A stretch of 64,000 nucleotides of DNA from Bordetella genomosp. 13 (GTDB taxonomy: Bacteria > Pseudomonadota > Gammaproteobacteria > Burkholderiales > Burkholderiaceae_B): NCBI RefSeq assembly GCF_002119665.1, contig NZ_CP021111.1, forward strand, positions 2,108,001-2,172,000, read 5' to 3'. A program made the position numbers and the translations under genes. The notes beneath the pieces were generated by a model that saw only the letters and a program-made list of their open reading frames with translations, did no database searches and was not told where the DNA came from. Shown here one piece after another: positions 37,650-45,508 of the stretch. How positions within the stretch are numbered: the first letter of the stretch is position 1; each line of letters begins with the position of its first letter.

Positions 37650-38606
37650 TCAGCCTGCGGCGCGCTCGAGCGCCTTGGCGAACATCTCTCCTACGTTGAA
37701 CCCGGTCTGCTCGGTGATCTCGACGAAGCAGGTGGGGCTGGTGACGTTGACCTCGGTGACGTAGTCGCCGATGACGTCCAGGCCGACCAGCAGCAGGCCG
37801 CGGCCAGCCAGGCGCTGGGCCGCGGTAACGGCGATGTGGCGATCGCGCTCGGACAGGGGCTGAGCCACGCCGCGCCCGCCCGCGGCCAGGTTGCCGCGCG
37901 TTTCTCCGGCCAGCGGGATGCGCGCCAGGCAATACGGCACCGGCTCGTCGCCGATCAGCAGAATGCGCTTGTCGCCCTTGACGATCTCGGGGATGTAGCG
38001 CTGGGCCATGATGGTGCGATGGCCGTTGTCGGTCAGCGTTTCCAGGATGGCGTTGCGATTGGGTTCTTCGGCGCGCAGGCGGAAGATTCCCGTGCCGCCC
38101 ATGCCGTCCAGCGGCTTGACGATGACGTCCTGGTGCCGGGCATGAAACGCCTTCAGGCGCTCCATGTCGCGCGTGACCAGCGTGGGCGCGGCCAGGTCGG
38201 CGAACTCGGTGATGGTGAGCTTCTCGGGGTGGTTGCGGATGGCCGCCCCGCTGTTGAACACCCGGGCGCCCTGCGCCTGCGCGTATTCGAGCAAGTGCGT
38301 GGAATACACGTACTCCATGTCGAACGGCGGGTCTTTGCGCATGACCACCGCGTCGAAGCCGGACAGAGGCAGGTCTTGCGGCGCGGCGGTGTCCCGCCAC
38401 CATGCATGCTCGTGCAGGTCGGCGCCATCGACCAGTTCGATGGCCGTGGCGCGTGCCTGGACGATGCCGTCCTCGACATACAGGTCGCCCTGCAGCGTGA
38501 CGCTGAGCGTGTGGCCGCGGGCCGCCAGCGCGCGCATCATGGCGACGGAACTGTCCTTGTACGCCTTCAGCAGCGGCAAGGGGTCGATTACGAACAGGAC
38601 ATGCAT
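37650..38606 (-). CDS. gshB: Glutathione synthetase GshB
   Basis: 318 residues, ATP-grasp ligase joining gamma-glutamylcysteine and glycine. It begins MHVLFVIDPL; the ATP-grasp core shows VIVKPLDGMGGTGIFRL and a glycine-rich loop near AGETRGNLAAGGRG; the C-terminal GLDVIGDYVTEVNVTSPT closes the active site. The linkage gshB then EIIA-Man, HPr, enzyme I on one strand is conserved in betaproteobacteria. The 82-base gap to the EIIA gene has no terminator-like hairpin. Confidence 0.95.
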   Translation of the reverse strand: MHVLFVIDPLPLLKAYKDSSVAMMRALAARGHTLSVTLQGDLYVEDGIVQARATAIELVDGADLHEHAWWRDTAAPQDLPLSGFDAVVMRKDPPFDMEYVYSTHLLEYAQAQGARVFNSGAAIRNHPEKLTITEFADLAAPTLVTRDMERLKAFHARHQDVIVKPLDGMGGTGIFRLRAEEPNRNAILETLTDNGHRTIMAQRYIPEIVKGDKRILLIGDEPVPYCLARIPLAGETRGNLAAGGRGVAQPLSERDRHIAVTAAQRLAGRGLLLVGLDVIGDYVTEVNVTSPTCFVEITEQTGFNVGEMFAKALERAAG

Positions 38607-38714
38607 CGGAACACCCGTTGATACCTCCGCCCAGACCGGCGGACACAGAGGGTCATGGTAGCGTAAATGGGGCTGTCACGGGTCCGGCGCAAGAGGAACC
38701 GACCAGGCCTGCCG

Positions 38715-38753
38715 CAAAAGCAGGCGGCCCGGCGCCGTGAGGCAGCCGGGCCG
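38715..38753 (-). terminator. Likely intrinsic terminator downstream of infC
   Basis: On the minus strand GGCCCGGC and GCCGGGCC (38752-38745 and 38733-38726) form an 8-bp stem, followed within about six bases by TTTT at 38719-38716. The T run is short and itself lies in a second small hairpin (GCCTGC with GCAGGC). It fits an end of the thrS-infC transcript ahead of gshB. Confidence 0.55.
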
Positions 38754-38770
38754 GTCGTCGGATGGGTCGA

Positions 38771-39319
38771 TCAACCCGCGGCGTCGGTCTTGCCGGGGGT
38801 GGCCTTCTTGCGAGGCGCCAGCACCATGACCATCTGGCGGCCTTCCAGCTTGGGCATCGCCTCGACCTGAGCCAGTTCGGTCAGGTCATCGCGAACCCGT
38901 TCGAGCACGCGCATGCCCAGTTCCTGGTGCGCCATTTCACGGCCGCGGAAGCGCAGCGTAACCTTCGCCTTGTCGCCTTCCTCGAGGAACCGGCGCAGGT
39001 TGCGCAGCTTGACCTGGTAGTCACCCTCGTCGGTGGCGGGTCGGAACTTGACCTCTTTGACCTGGATGACCTTCTGCTTCGAACGTGCCTCGGCCTGGCG
39101 CTTCTGCTCCTGATACTTGAACTTGCCATAGTCCATCAGGCGGCAGACCGGCGGCTCGGCATTGGGCGCGATTTCCACCAGATCCACGTCGCTTTGCTCG
39201 GAGAGGCGGAACGCATCGGCGATCTTGACGATGCCGAGCTGCTCTCCATCCAGGCCTATCAGACGCACCTCGGGGACGCGGATTTCACCGTTGATGCGTA
39301 TGCTTTTTTCAGTTGCGAT
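38771..39319 (-). CDS. infC: Translation initiation factor IF-3, AUC start codon
   Basis: 182 residues from an ATC codon at 39319-39317. The N-terminal domain ([22 protein letters not shown]) and C-terminal domain ([18 protein letters not shown], ending in a basic tail) are both complete. If a conventional codon were required, the first would be GTG at 39268, which would cut off the conserved IRINGEIR segment. AGGAG lies eight bases before ATC. Use of AUU or AUC start codons is the known basis of IF-3 self-repression, because IF-3 rejects non-AUG starts. It follows thrS by 18 bases; rpmI and rplT, which usually come next, are absent. Confidence 0.93.
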   Translation of the reverse strand: MATEKSIRINGEIRVPEVRLIGLDGEQLGIVKIADAFRLSEQSDVDLVEIAPNAEPPVCRLMDYGKFKYQEQKRQAEARSKQKVIQVKEVKFRPATDEGDYQVKLRNLRRFLEEGDKAKVTLRFRGREMAHQELGMRVLERVRDDLTELAQVEAMPKLEGRQMVMVLAPRKKATPGKTDAAG

Positions 39320-39332
39320 GTTGACGACTCCT
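39317..39332 (-). promoter_or_regulatory. infC start region: AGGAG Shine-Dalgarno with AUC initiation codon
   Basis: Minus strand: AGGAG (39332-39328), eight-base spacer TCGTCAAC, then ATC (39319-39317). A strong ribosome-binding site with a non-AUG codon is the arrangement used for IF-3 autogenous control in E. coli (AUU there). Confidence 0.85.
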
Positions 39333-39337
39333 AAAGA

Positions 39338-41290
39338 TTAGACGGCACTGCTGTCGGACTGCTGTACGGCGCGGCGGGTGGCGACGTCTTCGGCCAGGCG
39401 CTCGATGAAGGTGTCGAGCGCGATGACGCCAAGATCCAATCCCCCGAGACCGCGTACCGCTACGGTCCCATTCTGCATCTCCTTGTCGCCTACGACGAGG
39501 ATATACGGAACTTTCTGCAGGCTATGCTCCCTGATTTTACGAGTGATTTTTTCACCGCGCAAATCGGCCTGCACCCTAAAGCCTTGTTTTTTCAGGGTTT
39601 GTGTTATTTGTGCCGCATACTCGGCCGAAGGCTCGGATATGCAGCATACAACGGCCTGCTCGGGAGCCAGCCAGGGCGGCATCGCGCCGGCGTGGTTCTC
39701 GATCAGCATGCCGATGAAGCGCTCGAGCGACCCCAGGATGGCGCGGTGCAGCATCACGGGCGGCAGGCGCTGGTCGTTCTGGTCCACGTATTCGGCGCCC
39801 AGGCGCACGGGCATGGAAAAGTCGACCTGTATCGTGCCGCACTGCCAGTGGCGCCCGATGGCGTCCTTCAGCGTGTACTCGATCTTGGGGCCGTAGAACG
39901 CGCCTTCGCCGGGCGAGACCTCGAACTCGCAGCCCGTGCGGCGCAAGCTGTCCATCAGGGCCTGCTCGGCCTTGTCCCAGGTTTCATCGCTGCCGATACG
40001 CTTCTCGGGACGGGTGGCCACCTTGTACAGCACTTCATGGAAGCCGAAGTCGCGATACACCTTCTGCAACAAGGCCGTAAAGTTGGCGCACTCTTCCTGC
40101 ATCTGGTCTTCGGTACAGAAGATGTGGCCGTCGTCCTGCGTGAAGCCGCGCACGCGCATCATGCCATGCAGCGATCCCGAGGGCTCGTTGCGATGGCATT
40201 GGCCGAACTCGCCATAACGCAGCGGCAGTTCGCGATACGAGTGCAGGCCCGAATTGAAGATCTGCACGTGGCCCGGGCAGTTCATGGGCTTCAGGCCATA
40301 CATGCGGTTCTCCGACTCGGTCGTGAACATGTTCTCGCGGTAGTTGTCCCAGTGCCCCGTCTTCTTCCACAGCGACAGGTCGAGGATCTGCGGCGCCTTG
40401 ACCTCTTGATAGCCATTGTCGCGATAGACGGCGCGCATGTATTGCTCGACCTGCTGCCACAGCGTCCAGCCCTTGGGATGCCAGAAGATCAGACCCGGCG
40501 CCTCGTCCTGGAAATGGAACAGGTCGAGGTCTCGGCCGATCTTGCGGTGGTCGCGGCGCTCGGCCTCGGCCAGCATGTTCAGGTAGGCTTCCTGGTCTTC
40601 CTTGGTGGCCCAGGCCGTGCCGTAGATGCGCTGAAGCATCTCGTTGTTGCTGTCGCCGCGCCAATAGGCGCCCGCCACCTTCATCAGCTTGAAGACCTTC
40701 AGCTTGCCCGTGGACGGCACGTGCGGGCCGCGGCACAGGTCGATGAACTCGCCTTCGCGATACAGGCTGAGGGTTTCATTGGACGGGATCGAGGCGATGA
40801 TCTCGGCCTTGTAGCGCTCGCCGATGCTCTCGAAGAACTTGACGGCGTCATCGCGCGTCCATTCCTCGCGCGTGACGACCTCGTCCTTGCGAGCCAGCTC
40901 GGTCATCTTCTTCTCGATGGCCTCTAGGTCTTCGGGCGTGAAGGGACGCTTGTACGAGAAGTCGTAGTAGAAGCCGTTGTCGATCACGGGGCCGATGGTG
41001 ACCTGCGCCTCGGGAAACAGTTCTTTCACGGCATAGGCAAGCAAGTGCGCCGTGGAATGCCGGATCAGGTCCAGGCCGTCCGCGTCCTTGGCGGTGACGA
41101 TGGACAGCCGCGCATCCTGCTCGATGCGAAAGCTGGTGTCGACCAGCCGCGACTCGGTTCCGTCGAGCGTGACACGACCGCCCAGCGCGGCCTTGGCCAG
41201 CCCGGTGCCGATGGATTGGGCGACCTCGGCGACCGTGACGGGCCCCGGGTATTGGCGCTGCGAACCATCGGGCAATGTGATTTGAACCAT
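39338..41290 (-). CDS. thrS: Threonyl-tRNA synthetase ThrS
   Basis: 650 residues, a complete class II synthetase. Domains in order: N-terminal TGS domain ([16 protein letters not shown]), editing domain with [14 protein letters not shown], catalytic core with the zinc-binding [10 protein letters not shown] and motif 2 [15 protein letters not shown], and the anticodon-binding domain. Start chosen at ATG 41290, six bases after AGGAAG. It is followed by infC after 18 bases. A GC-rich hairpin lies in its leader. Confidence 0.97.
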   Translation of the reverse strand: MVQITLPDGSQRQYPGPVTVAEVAQSIGTGLAKAALGGRVTLDGTESRLVDTSFRIEQDARLSIVTAKDADGLDLIRHSTAHLLAYAVKELFPEAQVTIGPVIDNGFYYDFSYKRPFTPEDLEAIEKKMTELARKDEVVTREEWTRDDAVKFFESIGERYKAEIIASIPSNETLSLYREGEFIDLCRGPHVPSTGKLKVFKLMKVAGAYWRGDSNNEMLQRIYGTAWATKEDQEAYLNMLAEAERRDHRKIGRDLDLFHFQDEAPGLIFWHPKGWTLWQQVEQYMRAVYRDNGYQEVKAPQILDLSLWKKTGHWDNYRENMFTTESENRMYGLKPMNCPGHVQIFNSGLHSYRELPLRYGEFGQCHRNEPSGSLHGMMRVRGFTQDDGHIFCTEDQMQEECANFTALLQKVYRDFGFHEVLYKVATRPEKRIGSDETWDKAEQALMDSLRRTGCEFEVSPGEGAFYGPKIEYTLKDAIGRHWQCGTIQVDFSMPVRLGAEYVDQNDQRLPPVMLHRAILGSLERFIGMLIENHAGAMPPWLAPEQAVVCCISEPSAEYAAQITQTLKKQGFRVQADLRGEKITRKIREHSLQKVPYILVVGDKEMQNGTVAVRGLGGLDLGVIALDTFIERLAEDVATRRAVQQSDSSAV

Positions 41291-41316
41291 TGGGCACTTC
41301 CTGGGTGAGAAACGAA

Positions 41317-41338
41317 GAACGCGGCCTGGGCCGCGTTC
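41317..41338 (-). promoter_or_regulatory. Perfect GC-rich hairpin in the thrS leader
   Basis: GAACGCGGCC and GGCCGCGTTC are exact inverse complements around a two-base centre; in RNA a loop of four to six bases would form. On the minus strand it is followed by TTCGTTTCTC, then the AGGAAG ribosome-binding site about 12 bases later. It may be an attenuator or the operator for ThrRS self-control, as known for E. coli thrS. Confidence 0.75.
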
Positions 41339-41643
41339 GATCTGATTGCTTGCTGGGCTGCTGTCTGACTCGACACGCTGTACCCGGTTGCGGATTACTG
41401 ACGCGACATGGGGCGAAAGAATCCGGTGGTAGTTCGTACGGGCATCAGCATGGCAAAGAGGGAGGTCTTCGTGAAGACAACGGATGTTCGGGCAGTGCGG
41501 ACACATGGCGGGAACACGGCTGTCGCAGATTGCAGTGATTGTAGCACTTCATCGGGTATCGCCGATTGATTGCCCGACACGTGGATGCCTGACTTCATTC
41601 GGTCTGATTTTCACGACCACTTCAGCCCTGAGGCGCCAAAAAC

Positions 41644-41658
41644 GTAACATATAGTTAC
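41644..41658. promoter_or_regulatory. Short perfect palindrome upstream of the response regulator gene
   Basis: GTAAC-ATATA-GTTAC, 60 bases before the ATG of the response regulator. Dyads of this kind are typical binding sites for LuxR-type regulators, so it may be an autoregulatory site; it could also contain the -10 element (CATATA). Confidence 0.4.
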
Positions 41659-41717
41659 TCAGTTCGTTATCGCAGGTCGCATGTTTTCGCCGTCCAGTCG
41701 TTCGTGTCGCCTCACTC

Positions 41718-42464
41718 ATGACCCAACCTCACCCGTTTGCCACCCACACGCCATCTCCCCGCCTGTCAGACGGCGACAGCACTGCGTCGGTGGGCCGTCG
41801 CTATATGCTGCTATCGCGTCCCAGCCACCGTGTGCGGGTGGCCATCCTCGACGACCACCCGGTCACCGCCATGGGCCTGGCCACCTTCCTGCGCAGCAAC
41901 GCCGACCTTGACGTCATCCATGCCGAGACCTCGGCCGAGAAGCTCGTCGCCAGTCTCAGGCAAGTGCCGTGCGACGTCGCGGTGGTCGACTACTACCTGC
42001 CCGACGATCCCTGGGACGGCATGGATTTCATCCGCAGGCTGCGCCGCCAGCACCCGGCCATGGCCATCATCACGTTCTCGGCGGGCCGGGTGCAGGACAC
42101 CCAGTTCGCGGCCTACCGCGCCGGCGCCAACGGGTACCTGTCCAAGACCGCGCCGCCGTCCGCCGTGCCCGACATCATCCGGGCCGCCATCGCCGATCCT
42201 CGCAACTTCTACGTCTGTTCCTACGGCCGCATCCATCGCACCGAGCCGCAGCATCCCGATGCCCAGCTGACGGCCGCGGAAACCGAGATCCTGCGGCACA
42301 TCGCGCTGGGATTTTCCGTCACCCAGGTCGCCAGCCGCCTGCTGCGCAGCAAGAAAACGGTCAGCACCCACAAACGCCGCGCCATGCGCAAGCTGGGCCT
42401 GGCCGACGACCTGGCCCTGGCGCTATACCTGAAAGAGAAGTTCACCCGCAACGTCGCAGGATAG
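41718..42464 (+). CDS. RcsB-like response regulator (REC + LuxR-type HTH)
   Basis: 248 residues. Receiver domain about 38-155 with acidic pair D45-D46, phospho-acceptor D91 (VAVVDYYLP) and K143 (YLSKTA). C-terminal LuxR-type helix-turn-helix about 183-243: LTAAETEILRHIALGFSVT then KTVSTHKRRAMRKLG and LADDLALALYL, a pattern close to RcsB rather than NarL. A 37-residue tail precedes the receiver; an ATG at 41805 would remove most of it. The partner histidine kinase is not here; an HPt gene follows five bases later, so the two are co-transcribed. Confidence 0.9.
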   Translation: MTQPHPFATHTPSPRLSDGDSTASVGRRYMLLSRPSHRVRVAILDDHPVTAMGLATFLRSNADLDVIHAETSAEKLVASLRQVPCDVAVVDYYLPDDPWDGMDFIRRLRRQHPAMAIITFSAGRVQDTQFAAYRAGANGYLSKTAPPSAVPDIIRAAIADPRNFYVCSYGRIHRTEPQHPDAQLTAAETEILRHIALGFSVTQVASRLLRSKKTVSTHKRRAMRKLGLADDLALALYLKEKFTRNVAG

Positions 42465-42468
42465 ACCC

Positions 42469-42855
42469 ATGCCGACCCGCTGCCTTGACACTCTCTTCGA
42501 CGATGGATTGCTGGACCTGCCGCGGCTACGCGTCCTGTGCCCCGATCCAGCCCAGATGCGCAGATTGCTGACCATGGCGGTGGAACACATGCGGGTCGAC
42601 CATCAGCATGTGCAGCACGCCTTGCTGCGCGGAGATCCGCTGGCGGCCGCCCAGCGGCTGCATCACATCCAGGGCGCGGTGTGCATGCTTTGCGTCACCG
42701 GACATCCATTGGTCGAACAGCTCGATGACGCGCGCGCCGCATTGCTGGATGACCCGCATGGACGACGGGCGGCACAGGCCCTGCAGCACGTGCAGTCAGG
42801 CCTGCAGCGACTGGATGCGCAGTTGCACGCGGCGCTGCAGGCTTTGCAGGTCTGA
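42469..42855 (+). CDS. HPt domain-like protein
   Basis: 128 residues, mostly helical. The stretch AAQRLHHIQGAVCML (about 60-74) matches the histidine phosphotransfer motif H-x-x-K-G, with H65 as the likely phosphorylated residue, although the usual lysine is glutamine (Q68). A nearby second histidine, H66, is an alternative. It starts four bases after the RcsB-like regulator and presumably passes phosphate to it, in the way RcsD does to RcsB. The HPt call is by motif and context; sequence similarity is low. Confidence 0.7.
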   Translation: MPTRCLDTLFDDGLLDLPRLRVLCPDPAQMRRLLTMAVEHMRVDHQHVQHALLRGDPLAAAQRLHHIQGAVCMLCVTGHPLVEQLDDARAALLDDPHGRRAAQALQHVQSGLQRLDAQLHAALQALQV

Positions 42856-42924
42856 TTGCTGAGACGCGGCGGCCTGGCCGGGTCCGATCCGCCCGCCGCA
42901 CGCGGGTGCGGCAGACGCCACCCA

Positions 42925-44403
42925 CTATTGCTTGCGCCCTTCCTCCAGCGCGGCCAGGTATGACCGAATGGGCGCCACTGCCTGTGCGGAGCACGCCACG
43001 TAGCCGTCCGGCCTCACCAGGATCATCGCATCGGCATGCAGCGGACCACGCGGCGGCGCATGCAGCAAGGCCGGATACTGGGCGATCAACTCCGCGACGT
43101 CCTGCGACGGCGCTGCGTGCAGCGCGAAGCGCGGCGCCCCCGGATGGGAATCCCTGGCGTCCTGCCGCGGCGTCACACGCTCGCCCGGCTTGGGACTGAC
43201 GCCAGGCGCGGCCGGGCCATTCAACGGGCTTTCCGGATAGGCAATGGCCACCTCGGACATGGTGTCGGCGAACTTGCGCTGCACGGGCCGCAGGCCCAGC
43301 ATGACGTGTCCCACCAGATTGCGGACGTGCTGAGCCAGAGGATTCTTCATCGTGCCGACCTCGGTCAGCCGCTCCGCGGTCTTCAGCACCTCGTCCCCCA
43401 CGGCGCTGCGCTCGTGCGTATAGCTGTCGAGCAGTTGATCGCCGCAGGCGCCGTGGATCACCATGGCAAGCTTCCATGACAGATTGAAGGCGTCCTGCAT
43501 GCCGGTGTTCATGCCCTGGCCCCCCGCGGGGCTATGGACGTGCGCCGCATCGCCCGCCAGGAAGACGCGCCCCGAACGGTATCCCGCGACCTTGCGGCCG
43601 TTGATGCGGAACCCCGCCAGCCATATGGGATCGCTCACCTTCGTGCCCGGCGGACCCCTTCGGTCGATCATGGCCTGAACCTGATCGAGCGTGGGCACGG
43701 GTGGCTGCGGGGCGCCGGACGACGGCAGATCGGCCAGCAATCGATACCGGCCAGGCCGAATAGGAAAGATCACGAAGACCCCATCGCGATGCCAGTAGAC
43801 CGATGCCTCGCTATCGGGGCATGGATAGCCGCTCATGTGCACGTCGGCCAGCATCCAGTCGCTGTCCATGGTCTTGCCGGCAAAAGGCACGCCCAGCGTA
43901 TGGCGCACGATGCTGTGCGCTCCATCGCAACCCACCAGCCATTCGGCTACCGCGATCTCCGCGCGGCCATCGGGATGGCGCAAAGCAGCCGTGATTCCGG
44001 CCACGCCGGCCTGATACTCCGTCATTTCCACGCCGCGCTCGACGTGGATGCCGAGGCTGGCGAGCCGCTCTTCCAGCAGCCGCTCGGTGTCGCTCTGCGG
44101 CAGCATCAGCGCATAAGCATAGGGCGTGTCGACGTGCTCCATGCTGACGCGGCCGATGCGCTGATCGCCGCTGATGAAGTCCACCGCCAGGACCTTGTGG
44201 CCCGCCTCGACGAAGGGCGCGGCGCCGTTGGCGCCACGATCCAGCAGCTCCAGCGTGCGGCTCCATAACACCAGGGCCTTCGACTTGTCGGTACGCTGCC
44301 CGGCCTTGTCGATGATGCGCAAGGGAATGCCGAAGCGCGCCAGTTCGCACGCCATGGTGAGCCCCACGGGGCCGGCGCCGACCACGAGTACTCTACCTGC
44401 CAT
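42925..44403 (-). CDS. FAD-dependent aromatic hydroxylase (PheA/TfdB family)
   Basis: 492 residues, class A flavoprotein monooxygenase. The FAD dinucleotide motif VVGAGPVGLTMACE starts at residue 7, the DG motif is in GCDGAHSIVRHTLG, and the second FAD motif GDAAHVHSPAGGQGMNTGMQDA is intact. Members hydroxylate phenols, polyketide rings or similar aromatics with NAD(P)H and O2. The substrate is unknown and there is no linked catabolic or biosynthetic cluster. Start at ATG 44403; sequence upstream in frame lacks family features. Confidence 0.88.
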   Translation of the reverse strand: MAGRVLVVGAGPVGLTMACELARFGIPLRIIDKAGQRTDKSKALVLWSRTLELLDRGANGAAPFVEAGHKVLAVDFISGDQRIGRVSMEHVDTPYAYALMLPQSDTERLLEERLASLGIHVERGVEMTEYQAGVAGITAALRHPDGRAEIAVAEWLVGCDGAHSIVRHTLGVPFAGKTMDSDWMLADVHMSGYPCPDSEASVYWHRDGVFVIFPIRPGRYRLLADLPSSGAPQPPVPTLDQVQAMIDRRGPPGTKVSDPIWLAGFRINGRKVAGYRSGRVFLAGDAAHVHSPAGGQGMNTGMQDAFNLSWKLAMVIHGACGDQLLDSYTHERSAVGDEVLKTAERLTEVGTMKNPLAQHVRNLVGHVMLGLRPVQRKFADTMSEVAIAYPESPLNGPAAPGVSPKPGERVTPRQDARDSHPGAPRFALHAAPSQDVAELIAQYPALLHAPPRGPLHADAMILVRPDGYVACSAQAVAPIRSYLAALEEGRKQ

Positions 44404-44534
44404 GTCACGCTCCAGAATCGCGAAGAAAAGGGAGTCGTTCCGGTTATAGATCGGTTGAGCGGGGGTGTAAATCGGTCGGCTGCATGGCGCGGCGAGAATG
44501 CCCGAGGCGCTGGCGGGACCCGCAACCGGAAAAC

Positions 44535-44573
44535 AAAAAAGCCGCCAATCCATCTGGATTTTGCGGCTTTTTG
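44535..44573. terminator. Bidirectional-looking intrinsic terminator
   Basis: AAAAAAGCCGC and GCGGCTTTTTG face each other across 17 bases that also contain a small dyad (AATCCA with TGGATT). GC core flanked by A and T runs on both sides. It is 110 bases downstream of tRNA-Val in the direction of tRNA transcription and probably ends that transcript ahead of the monooxygenase gene. Confidence 0.8.
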
Positions 44574-44587
44574 CTTTGATGCTTGAC

Positions 44588-44623
44588 GCGTTTACTGCTT
44601 AATTCGCGTTTACTGCTTAATTC
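44588..44623. repeat. 18-bp tandem duplication
   Basis: GCGTTTACTGCTTAATTC occurs twice in a row, at 44588-44605 and 44606-44623, between tRNA-Val and the terminator. An AT-rich exact duplication of this kind is a recent slippage product or a remnant of insertion. Confidence 0.95.
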
Positions 44624-44682
44624 ACAACTGCCGAACAACCCATTGGAACACGCGGGTGCACAGCAATTGCAGCTGATTCGGT

Positions 44683-44759
44683 TGGTAGGCGGTATTGGAA
44701 TCGAACCAACGACCTCTACGATGTCAACGTAGCGCTCTAACCATCTGAGCTAACCGCCT
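44683..44759 (-). tRNA. tRNA-Val (anticodon GAC)
   Basis: Minus strand: acceptor AGGCGGT pairing with ACCGCCT, D arm GCTCAGATGGTTAGAGC, anticodon stem CTACG with loop TTGACAT (anticodon GAC), T arm GTTGGTTCGATTCCAAT, discriminator A and encoded CCA at 44685-44683. 77 bases. It lies 30 bases downstream of trpF and could be co-transcribed with it. Confidence 0.96.
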
Positions 44760-44789
44760 GCAGAGAAAAAAGATTATATATGCGTCTGG

Positions 44790-45449
44790 TCAGTTGTGCA
44801 AATCGGCATCGGCCTGGCGGACGGCATCCGCGAATGCGCGTATGCGAGCCGCTGACTTCACGCCCGGGCCCTCTTCCACGCCGCTGCTGACGTCCACCGC
44901 CCACGGGCGCACGTCGCGCACCGCGTGAGCCACGTTGTCGGGCGTTAGGCCGCCGGCCAACACCACCGGACGCGCCGCCGCGGCCGCCTGCACCGGGGCC
45001 AGCAGCGCCCTGTCGAATGCCAGGCCGCTGCCGCCATAGCCCGCGCTGTAGCTGTCGTACAGCCAACCTGCCGCATCGCCATATTGCGCACAGTGCGCGG
45101 CCAGCGCCGCGGCGCTTTCAAGGCCGGGCGCCCCGACCCGGAACGCACGCAGGTAGCGTCGTGCATGGAGGCGGCATTCTTCCGGAGACTCGTCGCCATG
45201 GAACTGCAGCAGATCGGGGCCGACTTCGTCCAGGATCGCGCGCATGTCGGCATGCGAGGCGTTGACCGTGAGAGCCACCACGTCGACGAACGCGGGCACG
45301 CGGCGCCGCAGTTCGGCGGCGCGCGCCGGAGCGAGATAGCGCTTGCTGCCTGGGTAGAACACGAAGCCGACGGCATCGGCGCCGGCCTGGATGGCGGCCT
45401 CTAGGTCCGCCTCGCGTGTCAGGCCGCAGATCTTGATTCGGGTGCGCAT
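44790..45449 (-). CDS. trpF: Phosphoribosylanthranilate isomerase TrpF
   Basis: 219 residues, TIM barrel. Catalytic cysteine in RIKICGLTRE near the start (C7), catalytic aspartate in LTVNASHAD/QFHGDE region, and the phosphate-binding AGGLTPDNV and VDVSSGVEEGPG at the C terminus. It catalyses the Amadori rearrangement in tryptophan synthesis. Start at ATG 45449; an ATG nine bases earlier is possible. trpB and trpA, the usual followers, are not present; tRNA-Val is. Confidence 0.95.
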   Translation of the reverse strand: MRTRIKICGLTREADLEAAIQAGADAVGFVFYPGSKRYLAPARAAELRRRVPAFVDVVALTVNASHADMRAILDEVGPDLLQFHGDESPEECRLHARRYLRAFRVGAPGLESAAALAAHCAQYGDAAGWLYDSYSAGYGGSGLAFDRALLAPVQAAAAARPVVLAGGLTPDNVAHAVRDVRPWAVDVSSGVEEGPGVKSAARIRAFADAVRQADADLHN

Positions 45450-45508
45450 GAAAAACAAAGAATGGCAGGCGATGGATTCGATTCCCTGCCAGTGTAAGGC
45501 ATGGCCCC

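Larger units (their letters stand above)
41291..41717. other. Intergenic region between thrS and the RcsB-like regulator gene
   Basis: 427 bases without a supported gene. It holds the thrS leader (hairpin at 41317-41338), presumably the thrS promoter, and the promoter of the rightward regulator with the short palindrome at 41644-41658. I looked for a tRNA and for small reading frames with a ribosome-binding site and found none. Confidence 0.6.

Noticed and set aside
38607..38770. rpmI (ribosomal protein L35) between infC and gshB
   Set aside because: The gap of 164 bases is too short and contains no basic L35-like frame on either strand.
41291..41717. A tRNA gene upstream of thrS
   Set aside because: Expected by analogy with some relatives, but no cloverleaf or T-arm sequence was found.
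44535..44623. Insertion-sequence remnant
   Set aside because: The hairpin and 18-bp duplication resemble an element end, but there is no transposase fragment or flanking target duplication.
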